In this document: piece after piece, positions 1-9,178 of the stretch
Numbering within the stretch: the first letter of the stretch is position 1
Layout: each line of letters starts with the position of its first letter
DNA from: Candidatus Poribacteria bacterium
GTDB lineage: Bacteria; Poribacteria; WGA-4E; WGA-3G
Assembly (NCBI GenBank): GCA_028824125.1
Contig: JAPPES010000159.1
Span: forward strand, 1-64,000
Direction of reading: 5' to 3'
Length of the DNA stretch: 64,000 nucleotides
Position numbers and translations under genes: made by a program
The notes under the pieces: generated by a model
Databases searched by the model: none
The model's input: only the letters and a program-made list of their open reading frames with translations
What the model was told of the DNA's origin: nothing

Positions 1-92
1 TGCCCGTCTACATCCCGCAAGCTAAAGCATGGGGATTTGACGGAAAGAGTGTTAAATCGCGTTTCGGTAAGAATATGCGAGTAACATTTTAA
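1..92 (+). CDS. 3' end of an unidentified protein (partial)
   Basis: The third forward frame is open from the window edge to a TAA at 90-92 and gives a 29-residue tail ending KSRFGKNMRVTF. Only the C-terminus is present, so no family can be named. The tail would overlap the 3' end of the convergent gene by about 40 bases, which is unusual but possible. The call rests on an open frame with protein-like composition and could be chance. Confidence 0.4.
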   Translation, partial: PVYIPQAKAWGFDGKSVKSRFGKNMRVTF

Positions 93-642
93 TTTCTTCT
101 GCCTGTACCTGTTGTAAAAATCGGGTAACATCTGAAGACAAGTCATTTTCTGCAGCCTGGCACCAATCAATAAACTGGTATGCATCCCAATGTTCTTGTG
201 CTTCAAGAGCTTGCCCGATCTGCGATAGTGTATCCGATGGGTTTGCTGTTTCCTTAACAAGAGCTATCGCGTGTTTCCGAAGTTCAGGAAATATCGGGTG
301 CGTGCCGACTCTACCGAACCAATATTTGGCATTGCTATAATCCGGTTCCCGGCGGTGCATGATACCGTGCCAATAGCTGCCAGTGTTGTTGCCCAGTTCT
401 TGGGATACGTCGTGGGAATCGTCCAACGCATCGTTCCAAAGCAGTAAACCACTTTTAATCGCACCACCGAAAAGGGCGTCTTTCAGCGATTGCCCGTGGA
501 AAAGGTCTTCAAGGGACAAGGCGATGAGTACGTCTGTAAGTTCGTTACTCCATGCATTTTTAGGGACAAGCGGCGGAAGCGGATTGCCTGCTTCTAATTT
601 TTCAATTATTTCGGCGATTGCCGATGTGTATGCTACATTCAT
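52..642 (-). CDS. conserved hypothetical protein, 196 aa
   Basis: Soluble, acidic protein with no signal peptide or membrane segment. I chose the start at 642 (MNVAYTSAIAEI) rather than 663 because AAGGAG lies 7 bases upstream of it. Visible features are a Trp/His-rich middle (SYWHGIMHRREPDYSNAKYW) and an aromatic C-terminal third (EHWDAYQFIDWCQ). The H-x-x-H-R-R-E-P-D-Y-x-N-A-K-Y-W-F stretch is typical of an uncharacterised family of proteins of about 200 residues seen in metagenomic bacteria. No catalytic function can be assigned. It ends against the tail of the convergent partial gene. Confidence 0.75.
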   Translation of the reverse strand: MNVAYTSAIAEIIEKLEAGNPLPPLVPKNAWSNELTDVLIALSLEDLFHGQSLKDALFGGAIKSGLLLWNDALDDSHDVSQELGNNTGSYWHGIMHRREPDYSNAKYWFGRVGTHPIFPELRKHAIALVKETANPSDTLSQIGQALEAQEHWDAYQFIDWCQAAENDLSSDVTRFLQQVQAEEIKMLLAYSYRNAI

Positions 643-720
643 GAAAAAACTCCTTAGGCTCAAAATCGGTTAGTTTAAATGTAGTTTAGCATCTTTTTCT
701 TAATATATCAAGTGTTTCCA

Positions 721-869
721 TCATCACGATCAGAGGTATTCAATTGTCACAAACATCTTTGTTGGAGGGGTTTGTAACCCCGATTTCAGATATACAACCT
801 AAAAATCGGGGTTACAAACCCCTCCAACAATAGCGAAAATCGACAATTGAATGCCTCTGTCATCACGAT
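721..869. mobile_element. MITE-like element with 18-bp TIRs and a 10-bp target duplication
   Basis: The element proper is 731-859 (129 bp). Its ends, cagaggtattcaattgtc and the inverse of gacaattgaatgcctctg, match at 17 of 18 positions. It is flanked by a perfect 10-bp direct repeat, tcatcacgat, at 721-730 and 860-869, the expected footprint of transposition. Inside is a perfect 26-bp inverted repeat (761-786 with 803-828, 16-nt loop) containing the ggggtttgtaacccc core. It has no coding capacity, so it must have been moved by a transposase encoded elsewhere. Confidence 0.85.
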
Positions 870-892
870 AGCGCTATTGTTATCAATTTTGC

Positions 893-921
893 TTGCAATT
901 TTCGCCTATCCATGATAAAAT
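893..921 (+). promoter_or_regulatory. predicted sigma70-type promoter for the caspase-like gene
   Basis: TTGCAA (893-898), a 17-bp spacer and TAAAAT (916-921) preceded by TG-n (extended -10). The expected start is near 928, giving a leader of about 40 nt. It lies just downstream of the 731-859 element, so that insertion separates it from any upstream control sites. Confidence 0.5.
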
Positions 922-966
922 CAGCAGAAGCAGTAGTGCAATTTTGACTAACTTAGGTATAGGTAA

Positions 967-2598
967 ATGCCTTTACATAAAATATCTAAAATCATACTTT
1001 TAGTTTTCTTTTTTATCATAGGAACAGCTTTTGCTGAACCCATTGATTCAGGAACGTATTGGTTTATGGTTGATACCACCCCTAACGCTGATGCACGAAC
1101 GTTGTTTAACACTTTAGACAAACTGTTATCTGAAAAGGGAAAGGTGTCTCAGGCGCATATCCATAGCCTTGCAGGGGACCAAGCGACTAAAGATGAAATA
1201 CAGACCTTCTTAGATGATATTGGAAACACGCGTGGAGAGATAGAGACTTTTATCTTTCTCTATCACGGAAAAGTTTCCAAACCACGTAGTGGAAACGCTA
1301 TGCACTTTTCGACACAGTCTGAAGAGACGATCCAAGATTCTGTTTTGAATCAATGGCTACAAGGGACAGGTGCGAATCGTTTGCTTGTAATCGTTGATGG
1401 TTACGCTTATGATGAAAGTCTTACCATCTACTATGCCAATAGAGAAACTCTCGGCACTGCAGCGTTAAACGTTATTCAACCTCCTGAATCGGTAGGTCCG
1501 AATGCCTTTCTTAAGTCCCTAATTGACGCCTTGTCTGAAGAAAAAATAGACATTGATGACAACAGACATATCAGTATTATTGAAATATATCAGCATTTAC
1601 AGGCAAACACTGCTTTTGAACGCGCAATTTTTGCGCCCACGGGGGATGTTGAGGAAACGGTAATGAAACTCAGCCCTGCCATAAAGGTGACTACATTTCC
1701 AGAGGGAGCGCAGATTCTATTAAATGAAAAAGAAGAAAGTGGATTGACCCCAAAGCTTTTTACGGACAACTTACAGCAAGGAACTTACACTGTCTCTGTG
1801 AAAAAAGCGGGTTATAATAGTCCAGAGGCTAAAACCGCTGAATTGAAGTTAACACAGGGTGAAATCGTAAATTTTGCTTGGGCACTCAAACCGATTTCAG
1901 TTTTTGGCACTGTTACCGGTCCCTCCGATGTGTCCGTTGTTGGCGCACAGGTTTCAATTGATGGAACAAAATATGTCGCACCCGTAGGGGAAGATGGCAC
2001 CTATGCATTTCAGGATTGGGAAACCTCAAATTTGCTAATACCTGGAACGGATTACACGCTTTACGCTAAGCAAGGGGACCTCTATCAAGGTTCAGCAACT
2101 TTCACGTTTGATGGCTATGTTGCAATTGAACAATCAATCCAGTTGGTCAAAAAGACATGGTTCGAGATTGCGGAACTTGAATTTAGTCGAAATGATCACA
2201 AAAAGGCGGTAATAGCCTTCCAAAATGGTATTGAGTTGACGACAGATTTTCCACCGATGCCGGAAGATTTAACGATCTTGTTGTTTACTAATTTCGCCGA
2301 TGCTATTGATCGTTCAGCGGTGCAGGACATAAATTATTTTGTTGCCACAGCGAAGTTAGCGGAAGCATACCAGCAGCCGGAACTCGTCAAAAAGTATTGG
2401 AAACTGGTAAAACTAAAAGCTGAAAAAGGGAGTCACGAAGCCAAATTAGCTGGGCAGCGTCTGTGGCGACTAAATCCTTGGCGCAATATTATCAATATCG
2501 GCATTGTTTGTCTGTTGGTCATCGTAATCGCCTCTGGTATATGGACATTCTATCGCTACCAAAAATCTAAACAAACAGAGACAGAAGCAGATGCATGA
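967..2598 (+). CDS. exported caspase-like (probably inactive) protein with PEGA domain and C-terminal TM
   Basis: 543 residues. The signal peptide (about 1-23) ends AFA/EP. Residues about 30-220 have the look of a clan CD peptidase core: beta strand plus His motif in FIFLYHGK, then LLVIVDGYAYDES where active enzymes have D-x-C. The Cys is absent, so a catalytically dead fold is likely (inference). A PEGA domain follows (about 235-300, AIKVTTFPEGAQILLNE), then a carboxypeptidase-regulatory-like beta sandwich (about 310-390), a helical tail with TPR-like character, and one transmembrane helix (about 505-527, IINIGIVCLLVIVIASGIW) with a short charged tail. It is probably an anchored protein facing the periplasm. 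Its last 8 bases overlap the downstream sulfatase, so the two are probably co-translated. Confidence 0.8.
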   Translation: MPLHKISKIILLVFFFIIGTAFAEPIDSGTYWFMVDTTPNADARTLFNTLDKLLSEKGKVSQAHIHSLAGDQATKDEIQTFLDDIGNTRGEIETFIFLYHGKVSKPRSGNAMHFSTQSEETIQDSVLNQWLQGTGANRLLVIVDGYAYDESLTIYYANRETLGTAALNVIQPPESVGPNAFLKSLIDALSEEKIDIDDNRHISIIEIYQHLQANTAFERAIFAPTGDVEETVMKLSPAIKVTTFPEGAQILLNEKEESGLTPKLFTDNLQQGTYTVSVKKAGYNSPEAKTAELKLTQGEIVNFAWALKPISVFGTVTGPSDVSVVGAQVSIDGTKYVAPVGEDGTYAFQDWETSNLLIPGTDYTLYAKQGDLYQGSATFTFDGYVAIEQSIQLVKKTWFEIAELEFSRNDHKKAVIAFQNGIELTTDFPPMPEDLTILLFTNFADAIDRSAVQDINYFVATAKLAEAYQQPELVKKYWKLVKLKAEKGSHEAKLAGQRLWRLNPWRNIINIGIVCLLVIVIASGIWTFYRYQKSKQTETEADA

Positions 2599-4039
2599 AA
2601 ACCCTCCGAATATACTCTGGATATGTAGTGACCAACAACGGTTTGATACCCTCGGTTGCTACGGAAACGCTTATGTCCAAACACCGAATTTAGACAATTT
2701 AGCACAGGAAGGTGTGCTATTTGAACACGCGTATTCGCAAAGTCCTGTCTGTACACCAAGCAGGGCAAGTTTTCTCACGGGTCGATATCCACGTACAACA
2801 CGGTGTCGACAAAATGGACAGGCAATCCCGCCAGATGAGGTGCTTGTAACAAAACTACTTCAAGATGCAGGCTACATAAATGGATTGGCAGGTAAACTAC
2901 ACCTGGCGCCTTGTAATCCACGTGTCTGCAAGGGAACAGAACAACGGATTGACGATGGATATGATCAATTCTTCTGGTCACACGATCCCGCAGATGCATG
3001 GGCAACCCACGATTATATTCAGTGGCTTTCAGATAAAGGGCTGCGCCGAGACAGTGCACCGTTTGCCGATTCAAAATACGTCCGAGTAATTCCGTCAGAG
3101 GAACACAGTCAAACAACATGGAGCGTTGAACGGGCGATGTCGTTCATCAACAGTGCGTCACGATTTAAGCAACCGTGGCTTTTTTCGGTGAATATGTTTG
3201 ATCCGCATCATGCGTTCGACCCACCAGTGGCAGCGTTAGAACGGTACCGTGATATATTAGATGATATTCCTTTACCGAACTATGTTGCAGGTGAACTTGA
3301 AAATAAACCAATTTGGCAGCAGATTGACCATAGTGGCGCGTACGGCAGAAAATCAGGGTATCCTTACAAAGAAATGAGCGAATCAGATCACCGTTGGGTA
3401 ACCGCCGCGTATTGGGCAATGATTGACGTAATAGATACGCAAGTCGGGCGATTGCTTGACTTTTTGGAAAAAACAAAACAGCGAGAGAACACGATTGTTA
3501 TCTTCACCTCTGACCACGGGGAGATGCTGGGTGACCACGGTATTTATCTTAAAGGACCCTATTTTTATGAACCCGCTATCCGTGTGCCGCTAATTATCTC
3601 TGGACCGGGCATGTTAAACAACGGTGCGCGTTCAGATGCACTCGTGGAATTGGTGGATATTGCCCCGACACTCATGGAAGCAAGCGGTTTGGAACGTTAC
3701 GCCGGCATGCAAGGGCAAAGTTTGCTACCGATGCTAACAGGCGAAAAGAGTTTGGCTTCGCATCGGAACGATGTTTATTGTGAGTATTATAACGCGATGG
3801 GTTGGCATCGTGAACCTGCTGCGAATGCGACGATGGTGCGGAGTGAACGGTATAAGTTAGTCGTAGCTCACGGCGCAGATAGCGGTGAACTTTACGATTT
3901 AGCAGAAGATCCGAAAGAGACACATAATCTTTGGGATAATTCTGATCATAAGGATGTAAAGCTGGAGATGCAAGAGCGGCTTATCCATCGGATGGCATGG
4001 ACAGTGGATCCGCTACCGGAACGTCAAGCACCGTGGTAA
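2591..4039 (+). CDS. sulfatase (Cys-type), no signal peptide
   Basis: 482 residues, alkaline phosphatase/sulfatase superfamily. The metal-binding N-terminus is ILWICSDQQRFDTLGCYGN. C54-T-P-S-R is the C-x-P-S-R signature whose Cys is converted to formylglycine. GKLHLAP and TSDHGEMLGDHG supply further active-site and metal ligands. Family members hydrolyse sulfate esters, often on polysaccharides; the substrate here cannot be read. No signal peptide is visible, although many family members are exported. The start codon lies inside the preceding membrane protein gene (8-base overlap), implying an operon. No formylglycine-generating enzyme is in the window. Confidence 0.9.
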   Translation: MHENPPNILWICSDQQRFDTLGCYGNAYVQTPNLDNLAQEGVLFEHAYSQSPVCTPSRASFLTGRYPRTTRCRQNGQAIPPDEVLVTKLLQDAGYINGLAGKLHLAPCNPRVCKGTEQRIDDGYDQFFWSHDPADAWATHDYIQWLSDKGLRRDSAPFADSKYVRVIPSEEHSQTTWSVERAMSFINSASRFKQPWLFSVNMFDPHHAFDPPVAALERYRDILDDIPLPNYVAGELENKPIWQQIDHSGAYGRKSGYPYKEMSESDHRWVTAAYWAMIDVIDTQVGRLLDFLEKTKQRENTIVIFTSDHGEMLGDHGIYLKGPYFYEPAIRVPLIISGPGMLNNGARSDALVELVDIAPTLMEASGLERYAGMQGQSLLPMLTGEKSLASHRNDVYCEYYNAMGWHREPAANATMVRSERYKLVVAHGADSGELYDLAEDPKETHNLWDNSDHKDVKLEMQERLIHRMAWTVDPLPERQAPW

Positions 4040-4080
4040 GTCAGATATAGAAGGTCGGGCATAAAAGAGGGAAGTTAAAA

Positions 4081-4746
4081 TTGAAATATCCTCAGCAACT
4101 ATCAAGGTTCGTCTCATCACAATTCATTCGGTTACCATTAAAACAAGCATTGTTGATCTATGCAGGGCACAAACTAACAGTTTGTGCTACAATTTTTATT
4201 TGCTGGTTTGCAATTGGTTTAGATGCAAACGCTGATAATATCTTGTCGCGATGGGATCAGCAACTCTTTGATCGTATCTACGATGCACCGCCGCGCAGCG
4301 AACCGATGTGGACGGTTATGGAAGGTATCTCAGAGTTTGGGCATTACCGATCAGTCATGGGATTATCTATTTTGCTTATGGCGTACGGAGATGAGGAGCA
4401 TCAAAATACTGGACGATTGCTGTCCTCTGCATACTTAAGCACAGGGATTGTAACTTATGGCATAAAGCAGTTAGTTCGCAGAAAGAGACCCCTTGACGAT
4501 ATGCTTGGGAATCCATCCATGCCATCTGGACACGCATCTATTGCATTTAGTGCAGCAACGATTCTTGGCTATCAGTATCCGAAGTGGCGAATTCCGCTAT
4601 ACATCGGTGCGGGATTGGTAGGTTTTTCGCGTATCTATCTTGGGCGACACTATACTTCGGATGTGTTAACAGGTGCAGCCATAGGCACAACGATGGGAAT
4701 GCTTGTCTGGCATAATCGTGTGACGTTGTTGCAGTGGGAATTTTGA
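4081..4746 (+). CDS. PAP2-family membrane phosphatase
   Basis: 221 residues starting at a TTG (agagggaag upstream). The phosphatase signature is complete: K-Q-L-V-R-R-K-R-P, then P-S-G-H, then S-R-I-Y-L-G-R-H-Y-T-S-D. Hydrophobic segments lie at about 30-48, 80-100, 150-165 and 175-195. Family members remove phosphate from lipid phosphates (phosphatidic acid, undecaprenyl pyrophosphate) or inositol phosphates at the membrane. A perfect 9-bp-arm palindrome at 4167-4187, matching repeats found between genes elsewhere, encodes part of its first hydrophobic stretch. It converges with the WD40 gene, leaving 10 bases between stops. Confidence 0.85.
   Translation: MKYPQQLSRFVSSQFIRLPLKQALLIYAGHKLTVCATIFICWFAIGLDANADNILSRWDQQLFDRIYDAPPRSEPMWTVMEGISEFGHYRSVMGLSILLMAYGDEEHQNTGRLLSSAYLSTGIVTYGIKQLVRRKRPLDDMLGNPSMPSGHASIAFSAATILGYQYPKWRIPLYIGAGLVGFSRIYLGRHYTSDVLTGAAIGTTMGMLVWHNRVTLLQWEF
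4167..4187. repeat. palindromic repeat module inside the PAP2 coding region
   Basis: gcacaaact-aac-agtttgtgc has perfect 9-bp arms and a 3-nt loop, flanked by ctacaa. Read on the other strand it is ttgtagcacaaactg followed by ttagtttgtgcc. Related strings occur in intergenic elements at about 15677 (ttgtagcataacctgc), about 38789 (ttgtagcacaacctaac) and about 29966 (caaactgttagtttgtg). It keeps the reading frame open. Confidence 0.6.
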
Positions 4747-4756
4747 ATGTATACAA

Positions 4757-7480
4757 TCATTTCCGTATTAACATCTTGCGCGTTGCAGTAAAATCGCCTG
4801 CTTTGAGCGTATAGAAATACACACCACTTGCTACAAACTCACCGACTTCGTTTTTTCCATTCCAATATGCTGCCCTATTTTGAGACTCATAAACACCCGC
4901 TGCTTGTTGCCCCAAATTTAGCATCCGAACAAGTTTTCCATCTGCAGAATAGATCGAAATGCTGACATCTGCGCGCTTTGCTAACTGATAAGGTATCCAT
5001 GTCTCCGGATTGAACGGATTTGGGTAGTTGGGCAGAAGTGCTGTCTCTTTTGGTGTTAATGCAGCGAGAAGGAACTCCAGCACAGCAATGCCGCGTTGCG
5101 CGGTTACATCAGTGCGCGCCAATTTCTTGGCATCAACCAACCACTGCTGCACGACTTCTGGCGTGAGGTGTTCGTTAGCGTCGCGTCTGATAGTGGGAGC
5201 AGCTGATGCGTTACTGAAAGCGGCAGCTACCAAGACAAGATCTTGAATATTGACAACGTCATCACCGTTCACATCTGCTCTGTTTTCGCTTGTTTGTCCG
5301 AACTGTGCGGCAACCAAAACCAGGTCTTGAATATTGACAACGCCATCACCGTTTATGTCCTCCTTGAGTTGTTTCGGCACTCCAATTTTCCATAGAAGCA
5401 CTGTCCCATCTCTACTTCCAGAGGCAAGGGTGCTACCGTCGGGACTGAAGCTTATACTATAAATATCATGACGAGGTCCATGTCCTTTGAGAGTAGCACT
5501 GATGGCGCGCGTAGCAACATCCCATAAATACACTGTATTGTAGATGCTTGCAGCGAGTGTTTTACCATCAGGGCTAAATTTAACGCTTCTGATATTCGGC
5601 GTATACCCTTTGAAGATTATGTCAAAGGTAGTGCGGATAGTGGCCGTGGTAACATCCCACAAACGCACTTTGCCGTCACTCCCTGTAGCGAGGGTGTTGC
5701 CATCGGGACTGAAACTGAGACTATAGACATTACCGACATGCGGGAAGATTTTGGAAATTTCGCCGGTGACAGCATCCAACAAATATACATTGTTACCACT
5801 CCCTACAGCGAGACTACTACCATCAAAGTTAAAACTTATACTGTAGATATTACCGACATGCTTCGGAAAATTGTTTTTCTGCTGACCGGTGGTAACATCC
5901 CATAATAACAATTCGCCCATCCTCTGTTGCTGCGGGTTAGAATTCGGATTAGAGGTTGCATGAGGAGTAGGGAGGACCGGTCGGAGATAGACACTTCCTG
6001 TAGCGATAGTGCTACCATCGGGACTGAATGACACACCCATAACGGGGGCGGTATGCCCTTTAAGGATATTGCGAAGTGTTCCGGTAGAGACATCCCATAA
6101 ATGCACCCAGTTGGGGGAGAAGGAGGAACCAGACAAATACCAGGGAGTGCCAGAACCAGTAGCGAGGATACTTCCATCTGGACTGAAACTCATGCTTTGG
6201 ATATAACCAGCCTCTTTGAGGGTATCACGAAGTGTACCCGTAGAAATATCCCACAAGAGGTTCCCAATTGCAAGCGTATTACCATCAGGACTGATCAAGC
6301 TGGTGGGATTTAATGAATTTCCTTCAAGGGTCCCGCGGAGTTTGCCCGTGGTGATATCCGACAAGAACACCGTATTGTACCTGGTATATGCGAGGGTGTT
6401 CCCATCTGGACTGAAAGTAATGTTCTCGATGAAGTAATCCGGTATTTTGATAGTATTACGAAGTTTACCTGTAACAACATCCCACAGATGTAGTTCCTTC
6501 TTACCAGAATCTTTATTGTAATAAGAAGTAACTATGGTGTTCCCATCTGGACTGAAAGTAATGAAAGTGGTGTAAACATGGGGATTTCCAGGATTAATTA
6601 ACTCAGGTGGGTTTTCAACTGTTTTGAGGAGTTTGCCTGTGACAGCATCCCATAAATGCTTTATGTTGTAACGATAAGTAGTGAGGGTTCTGCCATCTGG
6701 GCTAAAACTCGCGTTCCGGGCACCCCAGCTACCATCCCTTCCAGGATCCTTTCCAAGAATTGCACGGAGTTCACCTGTGGCGACATCCCACAGATGCACA
6801 TGGGTATACCCTGTCACAGAGGCGATAGTAGTGCCATCCGGATTGAAACTTACATTCATCAGATAATCATCTACATAAAAAGCATCGTGAGGGACTGTAA
6901 GGATTTTGTGGAGTTCACCCGTGTCAGAATTTCACAATTCTATTGTGCCATTGTCGATCCCAACAGCAAGGATACTACTATTAGGACCGAAACTAACACT
7001 TTTGACCTTACGTTCAAACCTATTACGGAGATGGCGCCAAATGCCCGATTCATCCTGATAAGCCACAGTAGGATCTGGGGTGAGGGTTTTGCGGTGTGTC
7101 CTTGTGGTGACATCCCATAAATCTACTGTGCCGTTCCAGAATCCAACGGCAAGGGTGCCGCCATCAGAGCTAAAACTCATGCTCATAACAGTGGACATGG
7201 GACCTGAAAGCAGGTCGCGCACTTGCAGGGTTTCGGCATCATAGAGCCAAATCCCAATTCCACTTTCACTTGCAACAGCAAGTAGAGAGTCAGTTATGTT
7301 GGGTGAATAGGCGATACTGTGTCCATCCCATAGTAGCTGTCCTGTGCCGAAGCGAACTTTTGCACCTTCGGGCAGACCGACTTGCGTATGGGGTTCATAT
7401 TGGGCAAATGCGGTTGACAGACTGAGGGTTGAAACGATAGAAAAAGCAAATAAAAAAAGCACTGTTTTTATTTTTATCAT
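4757..7480 (-). pseudogene. exported WD40 beta-propeller protein with dockerin and FlgD-like C-terminus, split by one in-frame TGA
   Basis: Both halves (6932-7480 and 4757-6859) lie in one frame separated by a TGA at 6932-6934. The sequence reads GTIEL-stop-NSDTGELHKIL, where the repeat pattern expects L-W-D/N, so a single TGG to TGA change explains the break. If read through, the product is 907 residues. It has a signal peptide (about 1-27, cleaved after AFA/Q), more than 12 WD40-type repeats (SFSPDG...LWDV.TG), a dockerin-like pair of calcium loops (DINGDGVVNIQDL and DVNGDDVVNIQDL), and a FlgD/Por-type C-terminal domain (YPNPFNPETWIPYQL...GVYFYTLKAG) usually linked to surface sorting. Without readthrough the upstream part would be a short secreted fragment. 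Alternatives are readthrough or a sequencing error. Confidence 0.85.
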
Positions 7481-7591
7481 GTTATTCTCTTATTTTGAAT
7501 TAGGTGATTTAATTGATAATATCTGTGCAATAAGTTTAGCAATGTTTATTGCTAAAATAAGCAACAAAATCCTAAAAATATAGAATCAGAG

Positions 7592-9154
7592 TTAATGCCG
7601 GAAATGCCGAATACCCGTAAACATCATTGCCATTCCGTAAGCATTAGCTGTTTCAATCACTGACTCATCACTGACTGAGCCACCAGGTTGAATAATCGCA
7701 CGGATTCCTGCCTCACCCGCAATCTCTACACCATCCGGGAATGGGAAGAAAGCATCCGAGGCTAAAACCGCGTCTTTTGCCTTTTCATCTGCCTTACGGA
7801 CAGCGATAATAGCAGCATCTACACGGCTCATCTGCCCTGCACCGATACCGACAGTTTGCGTGCCTTGCGCAAGAAGGATACAATTGGATTTGACATGTTT
7901 ACACGCCTTCCATGCGAAAAGTAGGGATTCTATCTCTTCGTCCGCAGGTTTACGTTTGGTGACAAATTGTAAATCATTCTTTGCGATGTTATGTGCATCC
8001 TGTTCTTGAACAAGCACACCACCAGTTACATTGCGGAGTTGCATCGTTGGTTCCGAGTCCGATAGCGAACCCGTTTCAAGTATTCGGCGGTTTTCCACGC
8101 GAGATAAAGCACGTAGCGCTTTATCGGTATAACTCGGTGCGATTATAGCCTCAATCTTTACACCAGATTTTGCTGCATCACGAATAGTATTTGCTGTCTG
8201 AATTGTCACTTTACGGTTTAAACCGACAATTGAACCGAAGGCAGAAGTTCGGTCACATTCCAACGCGTTTGTGAAGGCATCTTGTAGGTTACCTGCAGTC
8301 GCAAGACCACACGGATTATTATGTTTAATGATGGCACAAGTAGGTGCTTTAAAGTCCTTGACAATCTCTAAGGCAGCATCTAAATCAAGGATATTATTGA
8401 ACGATAGGGACGGTCCATTTAGCTGCTTTGCCCACGCAGCGCATGGCGTTGGAGCAGTTTCTGTTCTGTAAAAAGCAGCACTTTGATGCGGATTTTCACC
8501 ATATCTCAGCGAATCTGCTTTCTGGAAACGGAGTGTCAAGACATCCGAGAATTCTTCATCGGTTTCTAAATTAGCAAGGTAAGTAGAAATTGCGTTGTCG
8601 TAGTGTGCGGTGTGAAGAAATGCCGTTTTTGCCAATTCAAATCGTACATCTTCGGATAGACACCCATCGTTAGCATCTAAGTCAGTGATAATTTCTGGAT
8701 ATTGATCTGGGTTTGTGAGGACTGCAACGTGTTTATAATTCTTTGCTGCAGCGCGAATCATTGTCGGCCCCCCAATGTCAATATTTTCAATTGCTTCTTC
8801 GAGTGTAACATCAGGTTTTGCCACGGTTGCCTCAAACGGATAGAGGTTACAAATTACCATGTCAATCGGTGTGATTCCGTTTTCTTTTGTTTGTGCTGCG
8901 TGTTCCGAGTTATCCCATTGTGCCAGTAGTCCGCCATGGATTTTTGGGTGGAGTGTCTTAACCCTTCCATCCAACATCTCTGGAAAACCGGTATAGTCAG
9001 AGACATCCGTGATCTTTATCCCTGCCTCTCGGAGGTGTCGGGCAGTGCCACCTGTGGAAAGGATTTCAACATCGCGTTGCACAAGCGCATTCGCAATTTC
9101 TAAAAGAGCCGTTTTGTCGTAAGTGCTGATGAGCGCACGTTTAATTTTCTTCAT
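7592..9154 (-). CDS. purH: bifunctional AICAR transformylase / IMP cyclohydrolase
   Basis: 520 residues, the usual length. It catalyses the last two steps of IMP synthesis: formylation of AICAR with 10-formyl-THF, then ring closure. The N-terminal MGS-like cyclohydrolase domain (about 1-190) opens ALISTYDKTALLEIA and carries STGGTARHL and DGRVKTLHPKIHGG. The C-terminal transformylase domain has RYGENPHQSAAFY, IKHNNPCGLA and SDAFFPFPDGVE. It sits 24 bases downstream of the acetyltransferase-like gene on the same strand, so the two may be cotranscribed. No other purine genes are present. Confidence 0.97.
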   Translation of the reverse strand: MKKIKRALISTYDKTALLEIANALVQRDVEILSTGGTARHLREAGIKITDVSDYTGFPEMLDGRVKTLHPKIHGGLLAQWDNSEHAAQTKENGITPIDMVICNLYPFEATVAKPDVTLEEAIENIDIGGPTMIRAAAKNYKHVAVLTNPDQYPEIITDLDANDGCLSEDVRFELAKTAFLHTAHYDNAISTYLANLETDEEFSDVLTLRFQKADSLRYGENPHQSAAFYRTETAPTPCAAWAKQLNGPSLSFNNILDLDAALEIVKDFKAPTCAIIKHNNPCGLATAGNLQDAFTNALECDRTSAFGSIVGLNRKVTIQTANTIRDAAKSGVKIEAIIAPSYTDKALRALSRVENRRILETGSLSDSEPTMQLRNVTGGVLVQEQDAHNIAKNDLQFVTKRKPADEEIESLLFAWKACKHVKSNCILLAQGTQTVGIGAGQMSRVDAAIIAVRKADEKAKDAVLASDAFFPFPDGVEIAGEAGIRAIIQPGGSVSDESVIETANAYGMAMMFTGIRHFRH

Positions 9155-9178
9155 AATTTGTCTATTTTAACCTCTGTT

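Noticed and set aside
383-673. 96-codon open frame opposite the first hypothetical gene
   Set aside because: It is antisense to a better-supported gene with an SD and has low-complexity Ser-rich composition.
5028-6437. Several short forward frames opposite the WD40 gene
   Set aside because: Repeated strings such as VLPSGLKL are the antisense of WD repeats, not separate genes.
6932-6934. TGA recoded as tryptophan genome-wide
   Set aside because: TGA is the natural stop of many intact genes here (caspase-like, PfkB, serine hydrolase, RelE antitoxin), so recoding is not supported; a point mutation or local readthrough is more likely.
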